Shown here: positions 1-10,372 of the stretch, piece after piece | Numbering within the stretch: the first letter of the stretch is position 1 | Layout of the letters: each line of letters opens with the position of its first letter | Origin: Codonopsis lanceolata | Lineage: Eukaryota > Streptophyta > Magnoliopsida > Asterales > Campanulaceae | DNA: 64,000 nucleotides | Assembly: GCA_013146195.2 (NCBI GenBank) | Contig: CM028378.1 | Location: 44,269,099-44,333,098, forward strand | Direction: 5' to 3' | Notes under the pieces: generated by a model | Seen by the model: the letters and a program-made list of their open reading frames with translations, nothing else | Told to the model about the DNA's origin: nothing | Database searches by the model: none | Program-made: the position numbers and the translations under genes

Positions 1-530
1 TAATATCATGATTACAATAAGCGCATTGCCAAGGTGGGGAGTGACTTTTGGAGAGACAATTATAGAGAAAACCAGAGTCCAACTCAACAATAGAATCCTG
101 AAAACCCTCCGAGTGTAACCAGATGATACCTTGGAATAGGGCTCTAACCTCAGCAACTGTGTTAGAACAAACACCGTAGAAGGAGGAGTATCCGTAAAGA
201 AAACGCCTATAGGAATCACGGACAACCCCACCACCACCACCACTAATACATGGGTTACCACGACTACCTCTATCAGAATTCAATTTGACCACCCTGAAAA
301 GAGGCATAGACCACGTCACAGCACAAACCCTCTTAGGACTCCTATAATGAATGAAGCTCCCAGACCAGTTAATAACCTTAAAGTTTGCAGCGAGTAAGAT
401 GAAGCTGAGATTACTTTGGGCAGCAATGATGATGCCTCTGGACGAACACTGAGTACCTTCAAAAACAGCCTTGTTACAAGTTTTCTAAAGGTGCCAAAGA
501 ATAAGAGAATGAATTAAGATATACATAACA
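1..530 (-). pseudogene. Plant LINE-type RNase H domain fragment (RVT_3-like), runs off left edge
   Basis: Reading the minus strand from about 530 down to 1 gives one frame with the pattern of the RNase H domain that follows many plant non-LTR reverse transcriptases. A lead-in reads HLxKTCNKAVFEG, a linker follows, then VKLNSDRGSRGNP with the first acid, AEVRALFQG with the glutamate, and ELDSGFL with the next aspartate, so three catalytic acids are present. The x is a TAG at about 487-489 where the family usually has tryptophan, so the frame is broken upstream of the domain. The 3' part lies outside the window. Upstream of about 545 the reading frame is lost. Domain identification is from motif spacing only. 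Confidence 0.7.
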
Positions 531-544
531 AAAGTGGACTGAGT

Positions 545-940
545 CCACCAGAACCTGCACCGTTGTTGAATGGAATAATTTCATCTCGATAAGCCAAAGC
601 AACCAAGAAAAAAGGAGCAGACTTCAGAAGCAACATCACTCTGGAGAAAGACATGATTCCAAAATTGAATCGTGATGCATGATTCCAAAATTGTGTAACA
701 CAATGATGCATCGAGATTTCAAATCGATTAAAATTCGATGTATGGCAATTCCAAATCAATGCATCTCGATTAAAAATTCAAAAAGAAGTAAGAAAGAAGA
801 ATGGAGAATTGAGCAGAAATAACAGGAAATATTCTTCTTAATATGATCAATTATGTTCATTGTCAATTACAAATAAAAGGCAATATTTTTCTTTTTTTGA
901 TGGGCGGTGGGACATCTTAGGAAGAAATTATAAAAGTATC
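545..940. other. Non-coding stretch with first block of GATGCATC-type repeats
   Basis: No protein is recognisable. From about 660 to 780 the sequence repeats variants of a short unit built around TGATGCATGATTCCAAAAT and GATGCATCGAGATTTCAAAT. Similar units recur at 1150-1355 and 58300-59075. Confidence 0.5.
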
Positions 941-944
941 TTTA

Positions 945-1358
945 TTCGTTTAAGAAAAAATATAGAGTATTTAAGAGGTTAAAAACTTCAAAAAAAATGG
1001 ACCGGCCACAATTTCCCCAATAATTTTAAGGTGAAATTCAGGTCGGACCTCTTTTGACAAGTTTTTTGACGCTACAATACCCGACATTTTTTTCAACCGA
1101 AAAAATGTATTTTTGGGGGCGAAAAGATTATGATACCCTTAATGAACTGAAGGAGCACTAACCATCAAAAACATTTGAGCATCATGCACAATTTAAGCCT
1201 CACGAATCCAATTTGTACATTAGGGTTTTATGCATCACAAATCAAATATGTGCATTGTGCATCCAATTTGTTATTTTTATTTCATAACAATCCATCGTGA
1301 TTCCAAATCGATGCATCACGATTGAAATTCTATGTTTCACGATTCAAATTAGTTTTAT
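945..1358. repeat. Repeat family A, copy 1: AT-rich core plus GATGCATC-type short tandem units
   Basis: Positions 1084-1158 (a stretch containing TCAACCGAAAAAATGTATTT and a GCGAAAAGATTATGATACCC-like block) match the reverse complement of about 61260-61345 and resemble 58245-58310. From 1150 to 1355 follow degenerate units such as ATGCATCACRATTCAAAT. The right side is cut by the gypsy fragment starting near 1359. No coding potential was seen. The homology between the copies is read directly; the grouping as one family is inference. Confidence 0.55.
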
Positions 1359-1622
1359 ATGCATGATGAGGCCCAAGTCACCAAGGATCCACCAACAATG
1401 CAATCAATGAATGGACCAATAACGAGGGCTCGAGCTAGGAAAATTCAAAACGAAGTCCTCATTTTATCCCGGGAGATATTTGACTTGGAGACCCAAATTA
1501 TGGCACGCGAAGGAGGCATCAAAACGGGTCAAGAAATGTTAATGAACACCTTAATTTATTTGGATGAAGGAGGATACAAAGGGCTGAATTTAGGCACCCC
1601 AAACAAGCCCCAATCAGCCTAA
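1359..1622 (+). pseudogene. C-terminal tail of a Ty3/gypsy-type polyprotein
   Basis: An 87-residue open frame begins at ATG 1359 and contains MNGPITRARARKIQNE followed by an acidic, helical tail. The GP[IL]TRARAKK signature is typical of the last part of plant Ty3/gypsy Gag-Pol polyproteins, where it precedes the stop and the 3' LTR. The rest of the polyprotein is missing: sequence before 1359 is an unrelated short-unit repeat, so the element is truncated. An LTR-like segment follows directly, which fits the assignment. The ATG is simply the first methionine in a truncated frame and need not be a real start. Confidence 0.55.
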
Positions 1623-1639
1623 CAAATGGCAAGAATTTC

Positions 1640-2240
1640 GGCCAAGGAAGAAGGATCTAGAAGGCATTGGATTTCAGCCCAAGAAGAAGGATCTAGAAGG
1701 CTTCTAGAAGGCTGATGACTCATCCTTATCCTCTAGCTAATTTCGGCCCTAGTATAGGATAATCAAGGAGAATATTCTCCATCTAGTCATAGATCTTATC
1801 CTTATTTAGATAGTTTGTTAGATCTTATCCTAGTTGGTTAAATCTTATCTTTTTGTAGCCAATGGCAGCCTAGTTCTCCTAGCTATATATAGGGCTGCCC
1901 CTATCTTTTGTAAATCAGATTTTTATGAATGAAAAAGTGAGTTTCCTTTCCAACCTTGAGTATTCAAGTCTAATTGAGCGATCGGGGGTTACCCGAGTAC
2001 TCACGAACCTATCAATCGTCCTTCCATAGCGATTGTGTCGTTCTTCACTATCCTTTGATTGCCGGTTTCGTCATACGAAGGTTGAGGGCTGATTACCCGT
2101 TGATTGTCGTGTGCGTGAACCCGAGGTCGAGGTTCCACTTCCATTGCCGCCCAAATCGTTTCCATCTCCACTAATTGCTGCCAGCTCGTTTTTCTCTCTT
2201 AGTTGCTGTTTTTATGAGTTTTTCCCCAACAAAGCTCATA
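1640..2240 (+). mobile_element. Probable 3' LTR of the truncated gypsy element
   Basis: The segment downstream of the polyprotein tail has LTR features. There is a TATA-like CTATATATAGGGC near 1883-1895, a polyadenylation-like ATGAATGAAAAAGTGAG near 1925, and a U5-like GC-richer tail to about 2235. No second LTR copy is in the window, so exact ends cannot be fixed. Confidence 0.45.
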
Positions 2241-2846
2241 TCAATGCATCTCTCCCGCCTTTTTCTTCCTCCTTCGTCAATACATAATTCTCCAACACAG
2301 CCGAGAAATATGAATCTACATTCCAGTATCATACTTAATTAATCGAAAAAATAGTTTACCTCACCCCCCCCCAACTATGGGGCCTGCCCCCTCAACCCAT
2401 GCGACCTGACGGGGCAGGTCGATCCCCGTTTCGTTGCCCCAACAGATGTGATTTTCGAATAATTTAGGAAGAATACGTTGGAGTTGTGGAAGAAATGATG
2501 GTCGGAGTTGTGGAAGGGGACGATCTGGACATTTTAGGAACAATATTTCTAGAGTGTCTTTTATCAATTGAAAAAAAAGATAACTGCAACAGTTAAAAAC
2601 TTGACCTTAGTTTTATTTGAAAAAAAATCATTTAGTTTTTTTTCTGTAAATATTGTTGAGATTATAGATATTCAAAACTTTGCTCTTATTAGTATTCACT
2701 TATATCTTTTAATATTATCAATACCACCTTTTTCTTTTTACCAAGTTAATTGATTTAATAAAAAATATTTAACAAAGTGATACTAATTTATATGGAATAT
2801 TCATTTTAGAGATTTTTTTTTCTTGCGTTAGATATTTATAGAATAT
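2240..2846. other. Intergenic, nothing recognised
   Basis: AT-rich sequence with a short C run near 2365-2375 and a GGGGCAGGTCGATCCCC-like GC patch near 2412-2428. No coding frame or element ends were recognised. Confidence 0.4.
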
Positions 2847-2848
2847 TA

Positions 2849-4390
2849 CTCTTTCCGTTTTTAAATTATCGTCCTCTTTGACCTGGCATACCGTTTAAGA
2901 AAAAGTAATTGACTGTATTATAAATACGATAAAGATGGACAGCCAAAAATGATATTTAAGGGTATTTTTGATATTTAACAATATAAAAATGTCCAATATA
3001 ACTTTAATTTGTTTATGGACTTTAGCACAATGCACAACCCATCACTCTACGCGACCCATCCCCTCCCTCTACACGACCCTCTCTCTCCCTACGTACACGA
3101 CAGATCTAGAATGCCACCAACCCCAACAACTCTTTCCCTGCAAAGCACACCAATCCTCCTCCCTCTACACAACCCTCCATCCCTCCATACACGTCATATC
3201 TTGATTTGAGATCTCAAGTAAGACTTAAAGAAAAAGAATCAGTCTTTCCATACACAATAGATCTGGATTTGAGATCTCTGGTAATACTTGAAGAAATTGA
3301 AATTATCATGGGCTTTTGGGTTTGGGGATTTGGGGGAGGAAGAAATGAGTGGTCGGCGAAACTGCCATGGCTAAGCCACTAAGCCTCATGGCCCATGACA
3401 ACCAGGACGAACCCAATCTATGTCAGAGAAAATGGGAGGTTTCTTCTTCTTGTGAGTGGTTGGCGATGGTAAGTAGGTCGCCATAGTTTCTCTAGCTTTC
3501 CAAATGCACGAGGGAGAAAGAATACACGCAGGTCGGTTTCGGCGACTGGGTCACTACGATGAAGAGATCCGAACCCTTATCGTGTGGCTGTCACTACGAG
3601 GAAGATATCTTAACCCAACAGTGATATCGAACATCATCTTGTTGGGCTTGTTCAAGCTTTTCTCTAATGGTGATCACCCATTCGGATTCCGACAACTTAT
3701 GGAAGGGATTCTTCCAAAATACGAAGATGAGAGGCTAAGGAGATTCATATTGACGAAAAACCTATACACCCAGGACGAAAGGTTAAACCATTCCTCAATT
3801 AGGGCTCAAACAACTAGGCTAAGCTCTCCCATGGAAGAAGAATCACATAGAAGAAAGATAAAAAAAAACTCAGAATAACTAGGCAGGGCACTTTTCAGTA
3901 CCATAGAAATTGACTGGGGAGAGACTTTCATGAACTGATAAGCTACCATGACCTTCTTCAAACAGAGTTCTATGCAATTACCCAGTTGGGTTTTCTCTCT
4001 CTTGATTGGAGATTGAGATGAATTTTGGGATTTTAGGGTTTTGGTTGTTTAACGACATGTAAGTAGTTTGGGGAGGAAAAAAATGGAGCTAAAAGCCAAA
4101 AACTCATAAGGGCATAATTGTAACTTCATAAAGATAATTACAATAATCTTTTTTTAATCTGGTTGGCCAGATTCTGACCGCATAGCAAGATCCTTATAAA
4201 TATTGGTGAAATGTGTTGTTTCTTTTAATGCCCAATTGTCCATGAGTATGTGGCCATAATTAAAGTAGGCATAAAAAGTAAGGGTAAAATGGTAAATATA
4301 TTTTCCTAAAATGGAAAGTTTTGAAAGAGGACAATTATTTTAGAACGTACGAAAAAGTAAAGAATGACGATAATTTGAAAATGGAGGGAG
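2849..4390. mobile_element. Stowaway/mariner-type element, 1542 bp, TA target duplication
   Basis: The left end reads CTCTTTCCGTTTTTAAATT and the right end, reverse-complemented, reads CTCCCTCCATTTTCAAATT; the similarity continues for about 35 bp. Both ends are flanked by TA (2847-2848 and 4391-4392). CTCCCTCCGT-type ends with TA duplications are the hallmark of Stowaway MITEs and their Tc1/mariner relatives. At 1.5 kb this copy is far longer than a usual Stowaway MITE, but no DDE transposase motif is visible inside. It holds an unrelated open frame at 3504-3878. Confidence 0.75.
3504..3878 (+). CDS. Unrecognised 124-aa open frame inside the Stowaway/mariner-type element
   Basis: I do not recognise this protein. 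The frame starts at ATG 3504 and ends at 3878. It encodes a charged, arginine-rich protein with a central hydrophobic stretch (VISNIILLGLFKLFS) and a lysine/arginine-rich C-terminus (RRKIKKNSE). It shows no mariner DDD catalytic pattern. It may be a captured host fragment, a remnant of the element's own gene, or a chance frame. Codon use gives no clear answer by eye. Presence in other copies of the element or in expressed sequences would decide. Confidence 0.25.
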   Translation: MHEGERIHAGRFRRLGHYDEEIRTLIVWLSLRGRYLNPTVISNIILLGLFKLFSNGDHPFGFRQLMEGILPKYEDERLRRFILTKNLYTQDERLNHSSIRAQTTRLSSPMEEESHRRKIKKNSE

Positions 4391-4493
4391 TAATATTTTG
4401 TGAACTATGCTGAAGGGTAGTATAGGAATTTTATAACCAGTTTAAGAATGAAGCCTAACGGCCATCTAAAAAGGGGGCAAATTGGAGCCTTAA

Positions 4494-5203
4494 GAGCATC
4501 CATAATCGTAACACCCAAAAACACCTTCTAAACACATCGTTTTCTGTTCCATCTACACTTTTTGAACACTCTAAAAACAAATCCACTACAATCGTCTCCC
4601 CTATCCAACCATCTTTAAAATAAAAAGAAATAACAAAAAAAGAGCGGTAGGAAGAGAGAGATAGACAGGTAGAGAAAGAAAGGAGGGGAGAGAAAAGATG
4701 AAATTGAAATAAAAACTACCTATATATCGAAATCACCCACACGAAACCAATTTCGTAGGGTTGGTTCACCGCCGAGATCCATGAGCCGTGGAAGAATACT
4801 TTTCGAAGATTGCGCACACTATGGCGGAGAAGTTCAAATCATTAGAGATAAGATGGAACCTTTAAAAATTTTGTTGGTCGGTGAGTGAAGGAGGAGGTTT
4901 CGGTGGGCGACGGAGAGGGTTTGGTTGTAGAGTGGGGGTGGTGAAGTGAGCTGTGGAGATAGAACAAGGAATGACTGTCGGGGAGAAGGAAGAGGGAAGA
5001 GAGAGGAAGACGGTTGGGTTGAGGAGGGAGAAAGAGGGAGATGAGTGATTGTTCAATTTACAGAGACTACCTTTTGCAATTCATTTACCGGAAAATATAG
5101 ATAGAGTATTGAACTAGAATCAATAGGGGGCTCAAGTTTTGTTAAAAAAAAAAACTCTAAAAAGAGTTTTGGAGGGTGGTTGGGAGTCCCATTGTGGACA
5201 CTC
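4494..5203. mobile_element. PIF/Harbinger-type MITE, 710 bp, TAA target duplication
   Basis: The left end GAGCATCCATAATCG and the reverse complement of the right end (GAGTGTCCACAATGGG) form an imperfect inverted repeat of about 16 bp. Both ends are bordered by TAA (4491-4493 and 5204-5206). GAGCATCCACAATGG ends with a TWA duplication are typical of Tourist-like MITEs. No protein is supported inside. Confidence 0.65.
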
Positions 5204-5280
5204 TAAACTCATATAAACGCCTATTTGCATGTAGAGCGGCACTTTTGGCACCCTCATTTCTTCTCATTTTTATTAACTCA

Positions 5281-6470
5281 CTAGATTTCGTGCCCGTGTC
5301 TATGGCACGGTGTCAGTATAAACGTGATCAATGTATAAAGCGAGCATGATGCGAATAAATCAATATATATATTTATGATTTTGTAAAGGTCGGATCAATG
5401 TCCACTACACAAATAAAAGATGACATCCTAAAAACTAAAGAAATAACACATTTTATTGGTTGTAAAATTTTATAACTCATCCAAAGAAAAGTATAATTAA
5501 ACACTCAAAAGCATTTTCTCTCTGACTATTTCGAAATTGAAATCACAAAGATTTCAGACTAATAAGGGAAACTTAGCACAAATTTTTTTTTTTAAAAAGA
5601 AAGATCTTAAAATACAAATATTTAAAATTAATTACAAAACTTACGAACAAATATTTTTAAAAAAATATAAATCTAGACCGGACAAAAATTGAATTAAGAT
5701 TCAGTTGATTACGATAACAATCAATTAAGAAACTACAAACTAAATATTTTTAAAACAGTAAATCTAGGTCGGACAAAAATTAAATTGATTCAGTTAATTA
5801 CGATAATAATCAAAAAGAAAAAAATTAAAATACAAATATTTAAAATTACAAAAATTAATTACAAAACTTACAAACAAATATTTTTAAAAATCTAGGCCCC
5901 ACAAAAATTAAGTTAAGATTGAGTTGATTACGATAACAATCAATTAAGAAACTGAAATATTTCAGTAAAACAATAACTGCAAAACAATAAATCTCATAAT
6001 GAAACTACAAATCCTAATAAAAAGTAAATTTTAGATATAGCTACCTTAATATCTCATGTAAACAATAACGGTATGAACCAGTAAATCAGTAAATCATAAT
6101 AAAACAGTAAATTTTAGATATAACGACTGTAATATCTCAAGTAAACAATAACGATAAAACCTTAATATCTCAATTAAAACGGTAAAAAAAAATATCTCAA
6201 TTAATAACATTTTTCATAAACTATTTTTTACCAGAATATTTTTATCTAAAACGGTAAAAAAAATTTATCTAAAATAGTAACTGTCCTCAATAAACCAAAG
6301 AATAGCGGAGGAAGATTGAGGAGTGAAAACTTCCTTCACACGCTTGAATTTCCAAATAAATTACAGTCATAGGATTTCAGTAAAAGAGTAAATCCCAGTC
6401 TGCAATTAGCCTTACTCAATTGGAAGCATGTTTTGCTAGCTGTTTTATAATATAGACTAGATTTTGTGAT
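5281..6470 (-). mobile_element. Helitron-like segment bounded by two CTAG-type 3' ends (minus strand)
   Basis: On the minus strand the sequence ending at about 5282 reads a hairpin (CCGTGCCATAGACACGG), a short spacer, then CTAG followed by T, as Helitron 3' ends do. A similar but weaker end (ATAGGCACGATCACAAAATCTAG then T) lies at about 6469. The ~170 bp behind each end are similar to one another (5281-5470 versus 6467-6625). No Rep/helicase is present. The 5' TC end was not located, so this is a tentative call for non-autonomous elements. Confidence 0.35.
5600..5965. repeat. Imperfect tandem repeats of an AT-rich unit (about 3 copies)
   Basis: A unit containing AAATATTTTTAAAA, ATCTAGRYCGGACAAAAATT and CAGTTGATTACGATAACAATCA recurs near 5640-5740, 5745-5815 and 5870-5960. 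The middle copy is shortened. Further AATATCTCA/AACGGTAAAA-rich sequence continues to about 6280. Confidence 0.6.
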
Positions 6471-6629
6471 CGTGCCTATGTTATGCCGCCAGTTTGAAAT
6501 TTCATCGAAGTATAGAGCGAGCAGTATTCAAATAAATGAATATATGGTTGGATTTTGTAAGGGTGTGATCAATGTACACTGTACAAAGAAAAACACATTT
6601 TATTGGCTGCAAAATTTATAACCCGTCAT

Positions 6630-7141
6630 GTATAATAAGGGTCTCAAATATTTCTGGTTATGGTGACATACACGGTACTCCAACCCCAAACATTTATAAA
6701 TATGTTAAACAAAGGAAATTTAAAGGGAGAAACTCACAAAATAACTAATTTTACTCAAATACATGAAAACTAACAAAATTAACACATCACGGTAATCAAT
6801 TAAAACAATATGATCGTTTAACAGTAGAAAATTTTAAAAGTAACTTTTGTAAGCAAAACCAATAATCAAATATTGTCATTTAAGAAAAAAAGAAATTTGA
6901 CTTGTAAAAACAATATTTTATTGTTTTTTCAATAATGACAATTTAATCTTTCTCCTGGAGGCTCTTGCTTCACAATAATAGCTGGTTTTGAAACGTGAGA
7001 TGCAATAACGTTGTCCAGTATTTCCACTTACATGTGAGACATAAAAGATCCAGACAAATTCCTTTCACTATATTTTATGCATAGATAATGAAGTAGAAGA
7101 AAAATTTTAAACACTTCATTCGATAAATGAATATTAATTAA
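6630..7141. other. Intergenic, nothing recognised
   Basis: AT-rich, many stops in all frames, no element ends recognised. Confidence 0.4.
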
Positions 7142-7143
7142 TA

Positions 7144-7323
7144 CTCCCTCCATTTCAAGTAAAGAGTCCTCTTTTAAAAGTCAATTTTTTTAAGAAAATG
7201 ACACTTTTAGTAGTCTATTAGTAATAAAATGACACTTTTATGTCTTTTTTTTTTTTTTATTTGACTTGTTAATTGATACATCCAAAAATGGAATAGTGAA
7301 CTCTTTGCCCGGAACGGAATGAG
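7144..7323. mobile_element. Stowaway MITE, 180 bp, TA target duplication
   Basis: The left end CTCCCTCCATTTCAAGTAAA and the right end GGAACGGAATGAG (reverse complement CTCATTCCGTTCC) are bordered by TA at 7142-7143 and 7324-7325. The interior is AT-rich with the AAAATGACACTTTTAGTA block also seen in the copies at 15185 and 34847. Size and ends fit a Stowaway MITE. Confidence 0.8.
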
Positions 7324-7347
7324 TATCTAGTAAACCATGGTTTAATT

Positions 7348-7545
7348 AAATAAACAAAAAGGAAAGTGTATTTTTAGAATAAGACATAGAAGAACCGACT
7401 ATTTATGAATATCTACGTACCCTTGTTTTATTTAAATAAACAAAAAGAAAAATATATTTTTTTAATACGACATAGAAGAACCGACTATTAATGAATATCT
7501 ACGTACCCCTGTTTTATTTAAATTTAATTTAAATAAACAAAAAGG
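7348..7545. repeat. Tandem duplication of an 86-bp unit plus a partial third copy
   Basis: The unit starting AAATAAACAAAAAGG at 7348 recurs at 7434 and begins again at 7531 after an extra 11 bp. It carries the block GAAGAACCGACTATTWATGA and CTACGTACCCYTGTTTTATT. Confidence 0.8.
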
Positions 7546-8117
7546 ATAAAGAAACATCTACAATTTCCATGAGTAATCTTCTTAATTATCAATTTATCAT
7601 AATGTTAGCCATTGAACTTTGTAATTATTTTTTTTCAATTATTCCTTAAATACGATGAACTTGGGAATTCTGATTTTGGAGTTTGCTTGTGTCTTTCTCC
7701 CTCATCGTCTTTTCTAGACAAAAATGATATGTTTCAAATTCATATTTGCAATTTTTGGGATAGGGGAAGGGTGGGAAGCATTAGAATCAACCTTACTTGT
7801 AATCTGTAAATTTTATTTTTTATATTGGCAATTTAAAATTGCACTTGACATTTTTCCAGTCCAATAGAAGTTGATCAAACCTTTATGTTTCATGTCTGAT
7901 GTCATATAAGAGAGACTCTTAAGACTTTAACAATTTTTTTCTTTAACACCAAAAACTGGGACCTTATTTTTTCACAAATTTGTTGTACCAAGTAGAAATA
8001 CTTTTGATAATAAAACTAGGTAGTAAAAAAATGATGGACAGCACAAATACTTAACAAAATAAAACATTTTACTTGTACATTGATTTCATTAGAAAACCAT
8101 GATTCAAAAGGGAACAT
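7546..8117. other. Intergenic, nothing recognised
   Basis: AT-rich. A 65-codon frame at 7612-7809 has no recognisable features and is not called. Confidence 0.4.
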
Positions 8118-8994
8118 CATCTTCCATGATTTCTTAAATTTCACCAATGTTAGGTTTTGTATTGATGATGACACCCCTGCCTAGCAGAAGTAATGATCTT
8201 TCATTGCAGTGTCAAGATGAAAGAGAAAGAGGTATCACAAATGTTAATCTCTTGCCTACTATTGGTGGTACTAATTCTACTGCATTATTCTCCAAAGGAT
8301 AATCTTCAAGAGCTCGTGTATTCAAGAAAAGCAGTTTAGTCTGTGATCATTGTGGAGGTAATGGACACATCAGAAGGTTGTTTCTATCTTAAAGGATTTC
8401 CAGAATGGCATAGGTTGCATGGAGTTAAGCCTGACACTCCCAAGATGCCTAAATACTTGAAAACAGAGGATATAGCTCAAAATCTAACAAGCCAAAATGC
8501 AAATCTGCCACCTCTCTTGGAAAGACCATCAGTCCACAACATTGTTATGCATTTTCCTATCATCATGTTACACCAGATGATCATTTAGCTTCTCTCTCTC
8601 AAGTCTTGTTAATCCAATTTGCTTATCTCGTCCGACCTTGCCACCACTTGGATCATTGATACAGGAGTTACTTATCATGTGACTCCCAATTTCTCCTTAT
8701 TGTCTAATCATATTCCCATTTTTAATAGTATTCAGTTTCAGTTACCCTTCTATTAACAATTCCATTGTCTACAGCATGCTATTGTTCTATATGTTCCCAC
8801 CTTTACGTATAATCTTTTATTTGGCAACAGGCTAGCTACTGACAACAATTAGAGTACATTGCAACCAAGAAGGTTTTGGCTTTCCTACTTTTTTCAACAT
8901 ACAGCTTGTGCATTTTGATATCTCTCCATGCACACTCAATTTTGAACAAAACGAAACAACATCTTCCATGATTTCTTAAATCCAACCAATGTTA
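8118..8994. repeat. 35-bp direct repeats flanking the copia fragment
   Basis: 8118-8152 and 8960-8994 are near-identical (a CATCTTCCATGATTTCTTAA block, then an ACCAATGTTA block). They flank the protease fragment, which suggests a duplication or internal deletion between short repeats. They are too short to be LTRs. Confidence 0.65.
8160..8910 (+). pseudogene. Ty1/copia Gag zinc knuckle and protease fragment, frameshifted
   Basis: Around 8168-8240 the plus strand reads LMMTPLPSRSND and an ERERG segment like the end of a plant copia Gag. At 8341 follows the zinc knuckle CDHCGGNGHI, then after a 1-base frameshift GCFYLKGFPEWH; together they give the C-x2-C-x4-H-x4-C spacing. A protease segment TTWIIDTGVTYHVTP is near 8643, with valine where DTGA is usual. 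Then VLYVPTFTYNLLFGNRLATDNN resembles the segment after the protease. Integrase, RT and LTRs are absent. The order matches a copia Gag-PR region, and frameshifts and stops make it dead. Confidence 0.7.
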
Positions 8995-9054
8995 TTTTTC
9001 TGCTTTTCCTACTCGTTCTCTCCTATAAGTTTTTTTTTTTTTTTGAAATGTTAA

Positions 9055-10363
9055 GGTTTAAATATCAATTTGGTCACCCTACTTTCAGCCAAAATTTATT
9101 AAACTCACTTTACTTTTTTTTTCCTCAATCTAATCACTCTCTCATATAATTAGCACGTTCCCCACTCCATCTATATATTTGGATGGAAAGTTTAATTTTT
9201 TTAGGAAAAATTCAAAATACTCTTACTCAATTTGGGGGTTTTGAGGGTCTCCTTCTGCTCTCAATCATAGTTTCTTTTTGTGAAGTTTACTAGGAGTCCA
9301 TGTGCCTCCACAACACTATTTGCTTGCAAGAAACCAATTTGATGGATAGATGGATAAGGATATGGTTCATATCTCATATATTATTAACTTAGTTTGATTT
9401 CCCCCACAGCAAAAAAACAACTACAACATCTATTTCCTCCCTAGTAAGTATATCAACCGGAAACCCAGAACTCAAGGCAGTCAAAGCTTCAAATGTGATT
9501 TATATATTTATTACAATTATCTCATCGAATATAACACTGCAGTTTGTGTTAAATAATTAGGCTAGGCAAGATTAGAATTGACTCGAGAAGTGGGTATATT
9601 GTATACCTAATTTTTGAAGGCATCGTACTAGCGGATCTACCTCGCATTACGCTTTCTGGGTACAAAAGGAGAGAAAGTGAGTGGCATCAGGGTTCATATA
9701 GTTGTTTCGAGAGTGAATTGGGATTAACGGCTGAAATTGGGTTATGGTTAGGGTTTGAACTGGGAAGAAGCATAATGGAGAGGGTTGTGAATGTTGGGAA
9801 GGATTTGTTGTCATATGGATTGAATCATTCACTATCTACGACTTTTAGCTAGTTTTAGCCTCTAGATGCTTAAGATCTTTTTTTCCGAAGTTGGAACTTC
9901 ATTTCTTCAGTAAGAGTGATAGAATTCTTTTTTGGTTCAACTATACCAGTCGTTACAACTTCTTGATGTGAATTAGATGGCTTCCAATTCGTCTATCTTC
10001 TTTCTTTCGTTTTTTTTCTTTTCCCCTAGCCTAACATAGGAGATGTGGACTACCATAGACTAACCAGAGGTAGCTGACGGGTAGAAGGGGATCAGTAGCG
10101 AAACCCTAGAATATATTGTTAGCAGTAGCATTCAAAATGTTTTTTCCATTATATGACTTGAATTTGTCTACACACCTTTCAAAGGTAAAGGGCATTATTA
10201 TCTTTTCAAATATTTCCATCCAACTTAACTAACAAAAATGGCTCTAGTGACCTTATTAACGTTTGAAACCAAGTAGAGTGATTAAATTGAGAAGAAAAAA
10301 AATAGTAGAGTAAACTTGATGAATTTTGACCGAAAATAGGATGATCAAATTAATATTTAAACC
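9055..10363. mobile_element. Non-autonomous Mutator-like element (MULE), 1309 bp, 9-bp TSD
   Basis: The two ends form long imperfect inverted repeats of about 175 bp (9055-9235 against 10190-10363), beginning GGTTTAAATATYAATTTG. The 9-mer AAATGTTAA lies directly outside both ends (9046-9054 and 10364-10372). Long inverted repeats with a 9-bp duplication are diagnostic of the Mutator superfamily. No transposase is inside. The interior (about 9240-10190) has only short frames, including a 61-codon one at 9832-9647 on the minus strand. It could be a captured host fragment, but I do not recognise one. Confidence 0.85.
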
Positions 10364-10372
10364 AAATGTTAA

